From Siphonodentalium dalli (lineage: Eukaryota > Mollusca > Scaphopoda > Gadilida > Siphonodentaliidae): a stretch of 64,000 bases of DNA. A program made the position numbers and the translations under genes. Positions 11,641-22,859 of this stretch are shown here, piece by piece (position 1 is the first letter of the stretch; the number at the start of each line of letters is the position of its first letter). Location: positions 196,842,816 through 196,906,815 of the forward strand of contig CP136066.1 of NCBI GenBank assembly GCA_032622095.1. Reading direction: 5' to 3'. The notes under the pieces were generated by a model. That model was not told where the DNA came from and searched no databases. It saw only the letters and a program-made list of their open reading frames with translations.

Positions 11641-13434
11641 CCGAGATGACAAAACATTACTTTCTCTAAATGTTGGTCCCTATTATGACACACATCTTGG
11701 ATTATGAAGGTCACGTTGTAACACATGTGTGTGTATGAACTGTTGTTCTTATTAGCAGAATACATCAGATATTATTCTACAAGTAGTTATACCCGTTTCA
11801 ATGATCGAGTTGATAATGTTTTGCCTTTTCCGACTATATACATTGTATATACATATAATATCGGGGTTTCTCTGTCATATTCACAACATAACCAATACTT
11901 TTCTATAAACATGTCACTATAATGACTTAAAATTATTACGCATACCTCATAGTTCATCAATAAATAGTTAGTGTTATATTTTAAGTGTTTTTATATTTTC
12001 ATTTTTTTACCTGATATTTCATTTTTTGGGGGTAGGGTTAATATTTTTCAGATATTCGTGCTCTATTAATAATTAAATTACACGAATTTCATACTGTTTA
12101 ATTCAGGATATGCATGTGTACATTTAAAACCATTTGCGACACATTCGATTATCCAATTTAAAAAAAAATGCAAATTACTCGGTGGTATTTTTGAAAAAGA
12201 AACACTTTTTTTGCGCAAGTGAATGATAATTTCGTAAACAAATATAAATAGGGCCGAAATTCTCGTCAATATTGACTAATATATAAACGGTAATATAGAA
12301 TGGAGGTAATACTAGTAACAATTAGAGTTATCTGTCAATGTCATCTTGGTACCACTGTTTTACAATTTATTGCTAATTTGAAAATCAACACAAAGGGGAC
12401 CTTATTTCAAAGTGATGTAGAAAAAATTGCTCAAAGCGGATTTTAGCGGATATTGAAAAAAATATGTTGTGCTGGAGATGTTCCCGCGTTCAATGACATA
12501 AAAATCGCTTCTCTACCAATTTCTTCTAGGTCCAACCCTTCTCCGACTATACTATTTCTATTTCATCCGATGTGTTTGTGCCCAATTTTTCAACTTTATT
12601 CATCAAACTAATTCCAAAAACAAGACGAGTCTGCGACTGGCAGTACATTTTAAAAGCGAAAGTAAAACGATAATTCGGGGGTCAAGGTCACGCTATTTTC
12701 GCAGAATTTTAATATTGTACCAAAATAAAATTCAAATTATTCAACGATAGTTTTAAGTTCACTTCTGTTTTAAAATCAAATAAACTACTTGATACAGAGC
12801 AAATTAATAATTCAAGTGTTTGTTCAATACTCAGATATCGATGCATATTAATTTTTTCAAGCCATCGTTTCTGAACTTTACTCTCGGTTATCGTCAATCA
12901 ATCAGCAAGCCGTCAAAATTTACTGCCAATTGTCTATATGAGCCTTATAAATTCCGATGCAGATATTATATTGCCCATGTTGGTCTGTACACGCCATAAT
13001 AAGTACGTTGTGAAATAGGGATATTCTTTGCGGGATTTAATCCCAATTTGATCATTTCGTGTAATTTCGTCGTGCTTCGGAAATGTCGTATAATAAAATT
13101 TGCCGCCAAAACTAAATTTTACAGGAGAGCAAAAAAAATAAATAATTCTTCTTCTGTATGACCTACAACAATGTCGTCTGGCATGGAGACTAATTTATAG
13201 GCCCTCTATTCAATGGATATCATGGCTTATCGATATACTGCCTTATATGGATATTAGAGCTCATACGACATTTCGGAATTATAAACAGATTACACGACAT
13301 GTTTACGACAATTCAGATCTATTGTTCGTGAATGTCCGATATATACGACATTTCGACACTATGTCCGAACTATGATGGCTATTAATTATTCACACAATTC
13401 ACACAATTCCGTAAAGGATAATGTTCGAAGCAGA
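11641..13434. other. AT-rich non-coding stretch
   Basis: I see no convincing exon or element. The longest open frames are short and of biased composition. The stretch contains several copies of the short motif TATACGACATTTCGG in both orientations (about 13085, 13265, 13340), which also recurs near 19.4-19.6 kb. Confidence 0.4.
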
Positions 13435-13493
13435 GGGAATTCGGTAAAAGAATAGACGAGGGCTTGTCCGAGTCTATTCTTTACCGAATTCCC
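13435..13493. repeat. Short inverted repeat (hairpin), 22-bp arms
   Basis: The arm GGGAATTCGGTAAAAGAATA at 13435 is answered by its reverse complement ending at 13493, with one base missing and a short centre CGAGGGCTTGTCCGAG. The centre resembles that of the longer hairpin at 56184-56328, so both may belong to one foldback family. Confidence 0.7.
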
Positions 13494-14619
13494 GACGCTG
13501 ACTATTGAATTGTCGTTGGAGCCAACTATCAATTGTGTCTGGCCCAAAGCTCTGCCTTGGTTACCTGAGTACACGCCCACAGTTCAGCACGGACAGTTTG
13601 TGATGTCCGTGTTGTCCACGATGAAAAGCAACACATTTCAATTATTATTTAATTCGAATTAGGACTCGCCAGTTGAGGGACGTTTCTTCCAAAGTTTGTC
13701 GTTGCGCTTTGGATTCGGACAGTGTATGTGAGCAATATCTTACTATATTTCTTTCTTGATTTAAAGATGCCCCATCTAATTCGACATCAAATACGTTAAC
13801 ATTCCATAATAATTTATCAGGCTCCCGTACCCCCGTATATATCATTTCCCATATGTTCAAACCCTGGGAGCCTTTTCTATTATCTTCTGATGGGGTTGAA
13901 GATTGAACAAACCATGCAGGGAATATATTTCTGTGTTAATACTTGTTCCTTGAATATAAATTCCCAGCTCGAGGTTGCAAGATTTGTGTAGCTTTGTGAG
14001 CCAACATCAATGAAATTCCAACTTTCCAAGCGACGCATAGTACAATCGATTAATTAAATTAAAGTCCCCCAAACCATGCAAACTCGAGTTAGGACCTTTA
14101 CCTGCTATAAAATACAATGTTATTACGGAACAGTTATAACCGAGCATTATGTTAACTGCATTTTTTTTCAATGTTATAAAACTTCCCTGTCAGAGCAACA
14201 GAAAGTTATCATGTTTTGAACTAGTGGAGTATGATATCTTGGCGAAGCCAGAGTAGATATGCATGACATGTCTATACACATGGGTATACGCTATTCTGTT
14301 TCAATTTGATACTGGAAATGTTATATTTTTTCTGTGCTTCCCCATTGTATTAAAAATAACCATGTGAGCACTTTCTCGTTCAATAAGTAACGTATAGTTA
14401 AAATCTGTGTTAAACGGTTTTGTGTTTATTTGACCTACTTAGGGACGTATTTAGATGTTATCTATATGTGTTTTAGCCTGTCTGCGGACTTTTCTAAATA
14501 GTCCAAAGAGCTGTTGGTGTTTTTGTATCAAAGTTTGAAGAAATTTTATTTTATTTTTTGGCGTGGCAATATAAAATCAAAATCGCTAAATATTTGTGAG
14601 TTTTAATTAGCTCAGCAAA
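13494..14619. other. Non-coding, nothing recognised
   Basis: This AT-rich sequence has no supported exon, element boundary or tandem array. Short open frames at 13386-13860 on the minus strand have no recognisable similarity. Confidence 0.4.
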
Positions 14620-15051
14620 TTAAAGGTACTCAATCCGATTAAGCACCCCTAAATTACTATTTCTGTGACTTCAGGGGTAAACAAAATATTTGATTCGAGT
14701 CGAGGAACCCATCCATCAAAGCTCAGAGTTATTAGATATTAATTTTTAAAGTTTGCAATTATTGCCCCTAAGTTTGTAATTTTCTCGAGATGTATAATTT
14801 TCACAGAAACACTTATTCAAACAGGCGAAGCTGGATAACTCTAAAATCAAGTGTATTAATAACGCAATGAGACCATCTTTTTGACGGCGTGTTTCTGGGC
14901 CAGAAACAATAGAAATAACAAAACATCAAAAAACAATCTGATCACTATGAGCGTTGATAGATAGGTTACTCGTCTCGAATCAATTATTTTTTATCCCCGA
15001 AGCCAAAGAAATAGTAATGTATAAGGGCCTGATCTGATTGAGTACCTTTAA
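14620..15051. mobile_element. TTAA-flanked MITE, family 1, copy 1 (424 bp)
   Basis: TTAA at 14620-14623 and 15048-15051 flank a 424-bp unit beginning AGGTACTCAATCCGATTAAG and ending in the imperfect inverse (CTGATTGAGTACCT). The inverted arms extend about 115 bp (14624-14736 against 14936-15047) and share the ATTCGAGTCGAGGAACC / CTCGTCTCGAATC tract. There is no ORF. TTAA target and long imperfect arms fit a piggyBac- or Kolobok-type non-autonomous element. A second copy lies at 50579-51005. Confidence 0.8.
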
Positions 15052-17023
15052 GTGTTCCGATATTTAATGCAGCTTGCCGACACGCTATATTGACTCGACT
15101 TACATGATTGGGGGAGGAGCCACTCTATGACGTCACTCAGTCGATTTAATCCCTCGTGTATTCGTAAAAAATAATGCCGGGCATTCTTAAAAAATAATGC
15201 CCACGGGCATTCTTAAAAAAGAATGACTGTTGGCGTTAAAATAATGTTCATGCGATCAAAACGCTTGAGCGTTCTGCCAGATAAGAGCCCTGTCCGGACA
15301 AAGGGATAACACGCCGGTGGGTTTTAAAATGTAGGGAATGCTCTATAAACATTGGATGACAATGAATGTGTGTTTCTGTAACATTTTACGATCATATAAT
15401 AATACTGGGGTTCTCAATTAAGCTAAATAATGGTTGTGTACCCACAATGCTGAGATAATGTGATGTTACCAATTCCTATTACATCCAATACGTAATTTAG
15501 ATATGTCCAATTACACTTAATTATGAAACTAACCAGAATGACAAGTGTATTATATAGCAGACGATGGACAACAACCCATAACCACTGCATGTTCATCATG
15601 GGTAATCCCAAAGCGTGTACACATTCAGATGGGTCATGGTAAATTAGCAGACTGGCGATTATTGGTATTATCCACGCATTCATTGTGAATCAGTTGGAAT
15701 AATTGGAATGACGTTTTGTTCAAAATGAATGAAGTATTAATATTGATATGTTATTGAAACATAATAAAAAGAAAATACCAATTTAAACAATACCAAATTT
15801 AAACAAATAATAATAAAGTATCGATAATCTGACACACACGGAAATCCTTCCTCGTGTCTATGCACTTAAAATTAGTAACATCAGTTTGAAACTATATAAT
15901 CACAATAACATCGAAAGCATTATATTGCTCATGTTAGTGCTATATTAGCCTATTTTGTTTTATACATGAGCTAGTCTATCGTATAATGTATGGTAGTCAG
16001 ATGGGATTATTTGCTTTAAATCCTGTAAATCTCCGTAAATTTTAGTACATGATCGAAAACTGCTTTAAATTGCATAAAATGTGCCCATTACTCTAACCTT
16101 AAACGCATCGGTGTCTATATGAAATGAAACGTTTGGTGGTTTGGTCAGGGCGAATATTGTCGATTAATGAACATATTTTATACGATAAAGCATGATATTT
16201 TAAGCATGATATATTCTAATTAACTAGTTTACACAAATTACCATCAGATGGAAATGAATGTTTTCATCTTATTACACAATATTGCGGTCACAAATTAATG
16301 GTTGCTAAGGTATACAAATCAGGTACTAAGTCCTGTTACATAACGTGTTGTTTTACAAAATTGGTTCATTTAACGGATATATTGGCAATCGTAATCACAT
16401 ATACACACATGAAATGACTGATTATGTATGAATAAACGTCTAATAAACACACGATTGGTATTATTAGTATCACCAATTCATGGGCTCAAATGAGGGCGTA
16501 TTTGATTGTCATTCTCAATGTGGCAGTCACAGTCTTATTGTATATTATTCATTAACTTTACATTTTGATATCTGGTTACGTCATCTGTTGCAAAAAGCAT
16601 TTGTTTTGGGATTTATTGGTACCAGTGGGTAACCACATAACATCATACTACGTGTAGAAATCAGATAAACATCATAGCGATCGTATATGACAAACATTAC
16701 CAACCTTGCTGACATTAGACCAGGCGGATACACCAGAAACCCAATTTATATGACTTAAAATAATATTATGCTAACAACATATGTATCCTGTTAATTGAAC
16801 ATCATAAGACTACATGAACAGCACCAACACGTCCATCAACTGGAAGTTATTTGTGTTATGGCTTTGTGTACACTGTTGTAGATCTGTATACAAATCTGTA
16901 TGAAGTCACGTGTCGCACATTACTGTGATCACAACATAATTACCACTAGTGAACGCGCGCTGATCAGTACTCTGGTAATTGACAATTCATTACGAGTCGT
17001 GTCAGTTTAGGCCAGACATAAAA
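15052..17023. other. AT-rich non-coding stretch
   Basis: No exon is supported. Near 15170-15230 a short hairpin-forming phrase (GGGCATTCTTAAAAAATAAT) is repeated. Otherwise nothing is recognised. Confidence 0.4.
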
Positions 17024-17056
17024 ATGGATCAACTATCAGCAGACAACAGCGATTTG
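17024..17056 (+). CDS. Weak candidate first coding exon (11 codons)
   Basis: AAAATGG at 17021-17027 is a fair start context. Eleven codons (MDQLSADNSDL) run directly into a good donor (G|GTATGTGCC at 17057). No matching downstream exon was found in the window and no promoter is clear, so this may be chance. Confidence 0.15.
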
Positions 17057-18205
17057 GTATGTGCCGCATGTATTTAAAGTGCACCCTTATACCACTTGAT
17101 AATGGTTCGAAGAAAGAATGCAAATCGCATAGGAATACATAATAAACAACCGTGTGCACAAATAGAGAGGCACCCATATAGCTTTAGATGACGATTCCAT
17201 CAATATTTAGGATTTCAGGTGATCATCTATATATCTATAGGTCTCCTGTTTGACACCATCTGGGCGGTGGCCATTTTGGATCTGTATGGAGTGGGTATCC
17301 ACCCTACAACACCCTTCATTTGACCAAATGTATTAAAAATTCCAACTGATGACAATTCCAATGACAATGTTGGCCAAATGTAGGACAATATTGCTTTCTT
17401 AAATTAACTAGCAGTTTTTGATTGGCCACGGGGAGGGACCAGGACACAATCTTTCCAAGTGTTGGAAATTTCCAACCTGACACCCACCCCCATGATAAGG
17501 TTGGAAAACTTCCAGCTGATCGATGGCCATTCCAGCCCAAAATTTTGATAAAAAGTAGGATATTACGCAAATATTGGTCCGAAAACAATACCCCCCCCCC
17601 AATAAAATGTTTAAAAATCGAACTAAAAGATAATTTTCAACCTATTGTTGGTTTGGAAATTACAACTAATGTTGTGTCAGGTATGAAATTTTCAACTGTT
17701 GAAAAGTTTCCATTCCCTGTCCGTGTTCAATATTCGAAATACACGGGTTGAAATGACAACGAACACTAAAACACATTCGCCAAGCCCGAGTAACAATTGA
17801 TCAAAACAGATTTGCCTGTCGCAATGCTTCGGCGATGACCGTGACGTATATCGGACACGATTTTTGTTCACACGAACTAATACCGTTTTCTTTCTGTGTG
17901 CATTTCTATATCAACCCGTTTACACTAGTCTGCGTGTAGATCTGTGTACAGTTCTATAGCAATGTAAATGCACCCTATACCATTAAAAATGACATTCAGT
18001 TGATCGTTGATTTGCATTTTCATGATCGTGTCGTGACAGTTTGCCCTCTGTTGTCAGCATCAATGCTCTAATCAGAACAATTTTTATACGTTCTGATAGT
18101 GTGTTCTAATATCTTCAAAATGACTCATAAATCATTAATATCCAATTTAAATAAGATAATATGTATGTCAATACCATTTCCACTACCCATAACGATCGGG
18201 CGTAT
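17057..18205. other. Non-coding with old dispersed repeat
   Basis: The piece near 17240-17330 (CATCTGGGCGGTGGCCATTT, then CCCTACAACACCCTTCATTT) belongs to the dispersed repeat seen as several units at 42.0-42.65 kb. At 17330-17720 there are many short GGTTGGAAA / TTTCCAACC inversions. No gene is seen. Confidence 0.4.
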
Positions 18206-19039
18206 ATGGGGCGCCATCTCTGCAAATATTCGTTTTCGGAGATATCTCCTTGGATCCTAGCAGATATCTGCTCTATTATGGATATATCTCCTCGGTTTCA
18301 AGGAGATATCTGCTTGGAATATGGAGATATCTCATCGGAAATATTTTCAAGGAGATATCTCCTTGAAACCGAGGAGATATCTCCATAATGCGAGCAGATA
18401 TCTGCTTGGATCCAAGGAGATATCTCATTGGGTCCAAGCAGATATCTGCTCGCATTATGGAGATATCTGCTTGAAAAATATTTCAAGGAGATATCTCCAT
18501 ATTCCGAGCATGATATCTGCTTGGATGTATTTCGATCATAGATATATGTACTGTGGAGAAATCATTAATATTTCATGGCCGCGGTTTTCCAAGGAGATAT
18601 CTCCATTATCCAAGCAGATATCTGCTAGGAATATTTTCAAGGAGATATCTGCTTGGTATATGGAGATATCTTCTTGGGTCCAAGGAGATATCTCGTTGAA
18701 AATTATTTCAAAGAGATATCTCCATAATCCGAGCAGATATCTGCTTGGATCCATGGAGATATCTCCTCGGTTTCAAGGAGATATCTCGTTGGAAATATTT
18801 CAAGCAGATATCTCGTAGTTGCGAGGAGATAACTCCTAGGATGCAAGGATATATCTCCATAATCCAAGCAGATATATCCTTGGATCCAAGGAGATATCTC
18901 CATAATGGACCATATTCCAAGCAAATATCTGCTAGGAATTGCAATTCCAAGGAGATATCTCCTGGAAACCGAGGAGATATCTCCGAATTACGAGGAGATA
19001 TATCCGAAAACGAATATTTGCAGGGATGGCGCCCCATAG
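18206..19039. mobile_element. Palindrome-array element with GATATC cores and 45-bp terminal inverted repeats
   Basis: The ends match as inverted repeats of about 40-45 bp. The left end starts TATGGGGCGCCATC at about 18194-18206 and reads on to ATATTCGTTTTCGGAGATAT. The right end is its inverse and closes with GGCGCCCCATA at about 19039. Both are flanked by GGCGTA, a possible 6-bp target duplication. The interior is about 30 copies of the palindromes GGAGATATCTCC and GCAGATATCTGC separated by a small vocabulary of 8-17-bp spacers (TTGGATCCAA, ATAATGCGA and its inverse, TTGAAACCGA and its inverse, GAAATATTTTCAA). The spacers recur and are self-complementary. Open frames in it are compositional artefacts. 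Confidence 0.8.
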
Positions 19040-19776
19040 GCGTAAACATAAAATTTAACAAGATATTTCGTGAACGGTATAATGTTATATTAGGCTATAT
19101 ACAAATAATAAATATGTTGAATAGTGGGGTGCTGGCGCATGGGAGCATGGGAACACGTTCAACCTGGTCCGCCATGACTGGCTATGAAAGCTATAAACTG
19201 AAAATATGAGAATTATTGATCTAAATGAATATATACATAAACACAATTGGACAATTAAGCTGGAATTTTGTTAATGGTGGTGTATATATACACATGTTGG
19301 GCTTACAATTATGATTAATAATCACGGATTTTAAGTTCTAGTCGTGGGATTGGTCGCTTTCAAACGATGTTTGGTCGCTTTCAAATGATGGGACGTAATT
19401 CCGAAATGACGTATAACACCATGCGGTCAACAAATATAATTCAGAAATGTCGTATAACTTATACGACATTTCGGAAGCACAATAAATTGACCAATCAAAA
19501 AAATGCATAATAAGAACACGTCATAATTATTTTCTAGGAGGGGCTTTCTAGCCAGGATTGAATTTTTCCCGCTGTAATCGATGACGTAGAATCCGATTCT
19601 GCAATAAAAATATTTCGCGCCAAAATGACAAAAATCGCAGTATACGACATTTCCAAAGCACACCGACGGTATGTATCTCCCTATATTGATACAAGGAACG
19701 CGACAACAATATGACATTACATGTACTGGGTTCATTTTGAGATTTGAAAATTACGCGTAGCTCTACATACACTTAC
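19040..19776. other. Non-coding, with TATACGACATTTC motifs; likely lectin intron
   Basis: If the minus-strand lectin continues, this stretch lies in its next intron. At about 19443-19475 the motif ATGTCGTATAA and its inverse form a 14-bp-arm hairpin. Single copies of the motif occur at about 19403 and 19632. No exon is supported. Confidence 0.4.
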
Positions 19777-20045
19777 CAACATCGCGTTCACATATAACAT
19801 GCATTTTAAACTGGCACGACACCTGAAACCACTTCTTCATGCTCTTGGAGACTTTGGTGCAGTCAGTAAGCGAGGGCCACGGAGTTGTTGCCCAGGATGT
19901 CCACGCCACAGAAGCACCGTCATCCCACTGGAGTTTTAAACCCATTGCATTGGGATAAATTACGTAGCCAATCGGGTTCCACAAATACAGACTTGAAATC
20001 CATCTACAAGTTTTACCAAAATTATCAAGTGGTACATGCTTACTA
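19777..20045 (-). CDS. C-type lectin domain, C-terminal half (exon)
   Basis: The minus-strand exon runs from a TTTTCTAG acceptor at 20046 to a strong donor G|GTAAGTG at 19776. It encodes the second half of a C-type lectin-like domain: RWISSLYLWNP stands for the WIGL motif, then WDDGASVAWTSW, PSLTDCTKV, and KKWFQVSCQFKMHVICE with the last conserved cysteines. It starts in phase 2 and ends in phase 1, so at least one further exon must lie at lower coordinates. The calcium-site motifs (EPN/QPD and WND) are not present, so sugar binding of the classic Ca-dependent type is doubtful. It joins in phase with the exon at 22558-22787. Confidence 0.75.
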
Positions 20046-20702
20046 CTAGAAAATGACATAGTATATATATTACTCGTATAACAAAAACAATCATTGGTCA
20101 ATTCCGAAAAGTAGTAAGAATGCCCATGCAAATGCATGCGCTCCGTATACGGCTAAGCGTGGGAAAATTATTTACGGGATATGCATGTCATTTAGCATAT
20201 ATCATATATAGTGTACGGAGAATCATGTCAAACATTTAATTGCTATTATGTTTGGCTTTCACACTGATACATGGTAAATGGGTTTCTACCGCCGTGTTGG
20301 CGTGATGTCTCTTCGATTCTATATATAATAACAGGACAGCAGATGTAGATATATGCATGTACATGTGTGGATGACTTATAGAGCTGAATGATTTATTATA
20401 ACAATTCTCGGATCACATACACTCGTATTTAGCTTTTCACATTTATTGCAAATGTAGTTGGCCATTCACTTTCGTAGTCAGCTTCATAAATTATTATGCA
20501 GTGGTGTGCCAATGTGGACGTAGTTTTTGACCAAATGGGGACATCCGTTGATTTTAGGAATATTCGAGCAAGCGCAGATACATCAGTGATTTCCGCGTTA
20601 TGCGACATGGATTTAACGTTTGTACTGTACAATTATCTTTCATTCTGTAGTTGCTTTATGTCTGTTTATAGTATGAAATACTATTCTCGTTCTATATGAG
20701 AA

Positions 20703-21205
20703 TATGAAAAGCTGACTACACTTATGACCAATTTTAAAAGCTGACAAAATTTGTGTCCGACTTGAAAGTTGACTACATGCATGACATACTTGAACAATTG
20801 ACTACATTAAGTTGTGACCGATTTTAAAATCTAACTCCACATGTGACCGAATTGAATATCTGACTCCACATGTGACCGAATTGAAAATCTGACTCCACAT
20901 GTGACCGAATTGAAAAGCTGACTCCACATGTGACCGAATTGAAAAGCTGACTGCATTTGTGACCGATTTGAAAAACCAACTACATTTGTGACCGATTTGA
21001 AAAGCTGACTGTATCTGTGACCAATTTGAAAACATGACTACATTTGTGACCGATTTGAAAAGCCGAATACACTTGTGACCGATTTGAAAAGCTGACTACA
21101 TATGTGACCGATTTGGAAAGCTGACTAAATATGTGACCGATTTGAAAAGCTGACTACACCTGTTACCGACTTGAACAGCGGGCCACATTTGTGACAGATT
21201 TGAGC
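20703..21205. repeat. 29-bp tandem repeat, about 17 copies
   Basis: The unit GTGACCGATTTGAAAAGCTG plus ACTACATTT repeats with period 29 (for example starts at 20814 and 20843). Copies are diverged at the edges and more uniform in the middle. The long minus-strand frame through it is an artefact of the period. Confidence 0.9.
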
Positions 21206-21689
21206 CACGTGACAATGACCCCAGCAGCTGTAATGTAGTCAGGTCAGTCACATCCTTGATTTAACTACTATAGTTATATTCAACAATACTAGTTCAATTT
21301 GACAGTGCGAAATCCGCTAGTTCGCTGTTTTTGTGGAAATTATGGGATCACGCATCCCAGTGCATGTCCATATTACACGGTTAACTGAATCAAATGGACA
21401 TATATCCAGATCTTATCTGGTTTGTAAATCAGTTTACCCTTTGCGCTAAGTTATTTTATTTTATTTAATAATAGCACACGTATACATTTCTAAATCACGT
21501 TACTATGGGTACACAACCGCCGCCATAACACTATTGAGAGCATTTGAATACTAATTGACTTCTTATCATTGACCATCGTGATTAATCATTCGCAATGATC
21601 TAGACATGTTAGTACGTCACGAAAATAAACATCGTACGTATATAGAACGACACTGTTTTGTGAAATACGATATTGGGTTATGCCTCTTA

Positions 21690-22431
21690 GATTTACATAG
21701 CCCCCCCCCAGTGTTACACTAAATCCTGTTTGGTGATTGGTCAACTGCCAATTGCATGGGTCACCGGGTTTACATCCCAATAATGTGAAGGAGAGGAGGG
21801 TATTCTAAGTGATTACAGCACTTGTCCTCCAATACCTTAATGTGCTGCATGGGCTACTCTCAAATGATCGACATATTTCGTGAATATAAATAAGAATACA
21901 TGCAGCTTTTTTATGGGAATAACAAAAAGCTATATAAATATAAAACATGAATGTACATCAGTGGGTGTGGGTGTTATTGGGGGATAGGCGCTGCATGTGG
22001 TCGTTGGGGCAGATATTGTGTAAACCGCGAAGAAACTACATTAATTTCTTATATTTATATAGCTTTTTGATGATTTATTGCCATAAAACAGCAGAGTATA
22101 GACTTATCTATGGCCGATAATTTGAGACTAGCCCACGCAGCACATTACGTCAGCCCGATATTGGATTTCCAAACTCTTAGTTTCGATAACGTGATCGATA
22201 TAAATAACTGGCTTCAGATGCAATTCGGCTGAACTTTTAAAAGTACGCCCAATTATTCTACTGACCGCTTTTAGTGATTAGGTCAGATTAGGTAAGAATT
22301 TGTAACTTCCTGTTCGTGTTACACTCGAGAGATCTATGCATTATTGGGATGTAAACCGGGTGACCAAATTGGCAGTTGACCAATCACCAAACAGGATTTA
22401 GTGTAACACAGACAGGCTATGTAAATATATC
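21690..22431. mobile_element. Foldback/MITE-like element with 90-bp imperfect inverted ends
   Basis: TTACATAGCC at about 21691, followed by GTGTTACACTAAATCCTGTT and TGGTGATTGGTCAACTGCC to about 21785, is answered by the inverse at about 22335-22431. A nested inverted pair AAGCTATATAAATAT (about 21928) and its inverse (about 22050) lies inside. It has no ORF. The short interior tail GGAGGACAAGTGC-type phrase at about 21820 resembles the LINE tail at 31.85 kb. Exact borders and target duplication are uncertain. Confidence 0.6.
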
Positions 22432-22557
22432 AAAATTAGAAGCAACATATTTCCTGGCGTATATATGTACATAACATATGCGGCACACAATCATCGTCAT
22501 AACATATGCGGCATACAATCGTCGCGTGTATGCCCCATATAATTTAACCATACAAAC

Positions 22558-22787
22558 CCTAGTTCCGAGGAGAATAGATCGAACATGAGTTCTGTTTTCC
22601 ACTGAGAATCGAATTTGACGATCCACCCTCCCCAATTCGTGCAATGGTCCTCTGCTCCAGGTTTATTCAACGATGTCGATTGCCAAAGAAATTCTTTGTT
22701 TCTTTGGAAGAGTACTTGCGTCCCGTCCGCTGTGTGAAGAAGAAAGACGAACAGTTCAGTTAGTAAGTTCAAAATAAGCAATTTCAT
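22558..22787 (-). CDS. C-type lectin: signal peptide and N-terminal half of the domain (exon)
   Basis: ATG at 22787 gives MKLLILNLLTELFVFLLHTA, a convincing signal peptide. The start of a C-type lectin-like domain follows: FLWQSTSLNKPGAEDHCTNW, GGWIVKFDSQWKTELMFDLF. The exon would end at 22558 (CTAGG|GTTTGT), phase 2, which joins exactly with the exon at 20045 and gives the usual spacing of about 46 residues between the first Cys and the WIGL-type motif. This would be a secreted lectin-like protein, often an immune or digestive factor in invertebrates (family knowledge). Caution: a good acceptor (CTTTCTTCTTCACACAG) lies inside the proposed signal sequence, so an upstream signal exon is an alternative. 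Confidence 0.7.
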
Positions 22788-22859
22788 AGGGCTGGAACTA
22801 TACACAATATTTGAGGCTCATATGAGGTCGCATGAGAACCATAATGTCATAAGCGCCAC

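Larger units (their letters stand above)
20046..22557 (-). other. Inferred intron of the lectin gene
   Basis: The 2.5 kb between the two lectin exons hold a 29-bp minisatellite (20703-21205) and a foldback element (about 21690-22431). The donor at its 5' side is the weaker AGG|GTTTGT and the acceptor is TTTTCTAG. The phase match (2/2) is the main support. Confidence 0.6.

Noticed and set aside
18206-19039. CRISPR-like array (regular palindromic repeats with spacers)
   Set aside because: Spacers are short, repeated and self-complementary, the cores vary, the context is animal DNA, and the unit has terminal inverted repeats.
18161-19209. Several open frames of 60-165 codons rich in EISPRRYL
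   Set aside because: They arise from the palindrome array on both strands at once, so they are compositional artefacts.
20802-21035. Minus-strand repeat protein with VTNAVS units
   Set aside because: Artefact of the 29-bp tandem repeat. The frame is lost on both sides.
22338-22410. Inverted match to 21720 as an intron-lariat or RNA-editing hairpin of the lectin
   Set aside because: Better explained as the ends of one foldback element.
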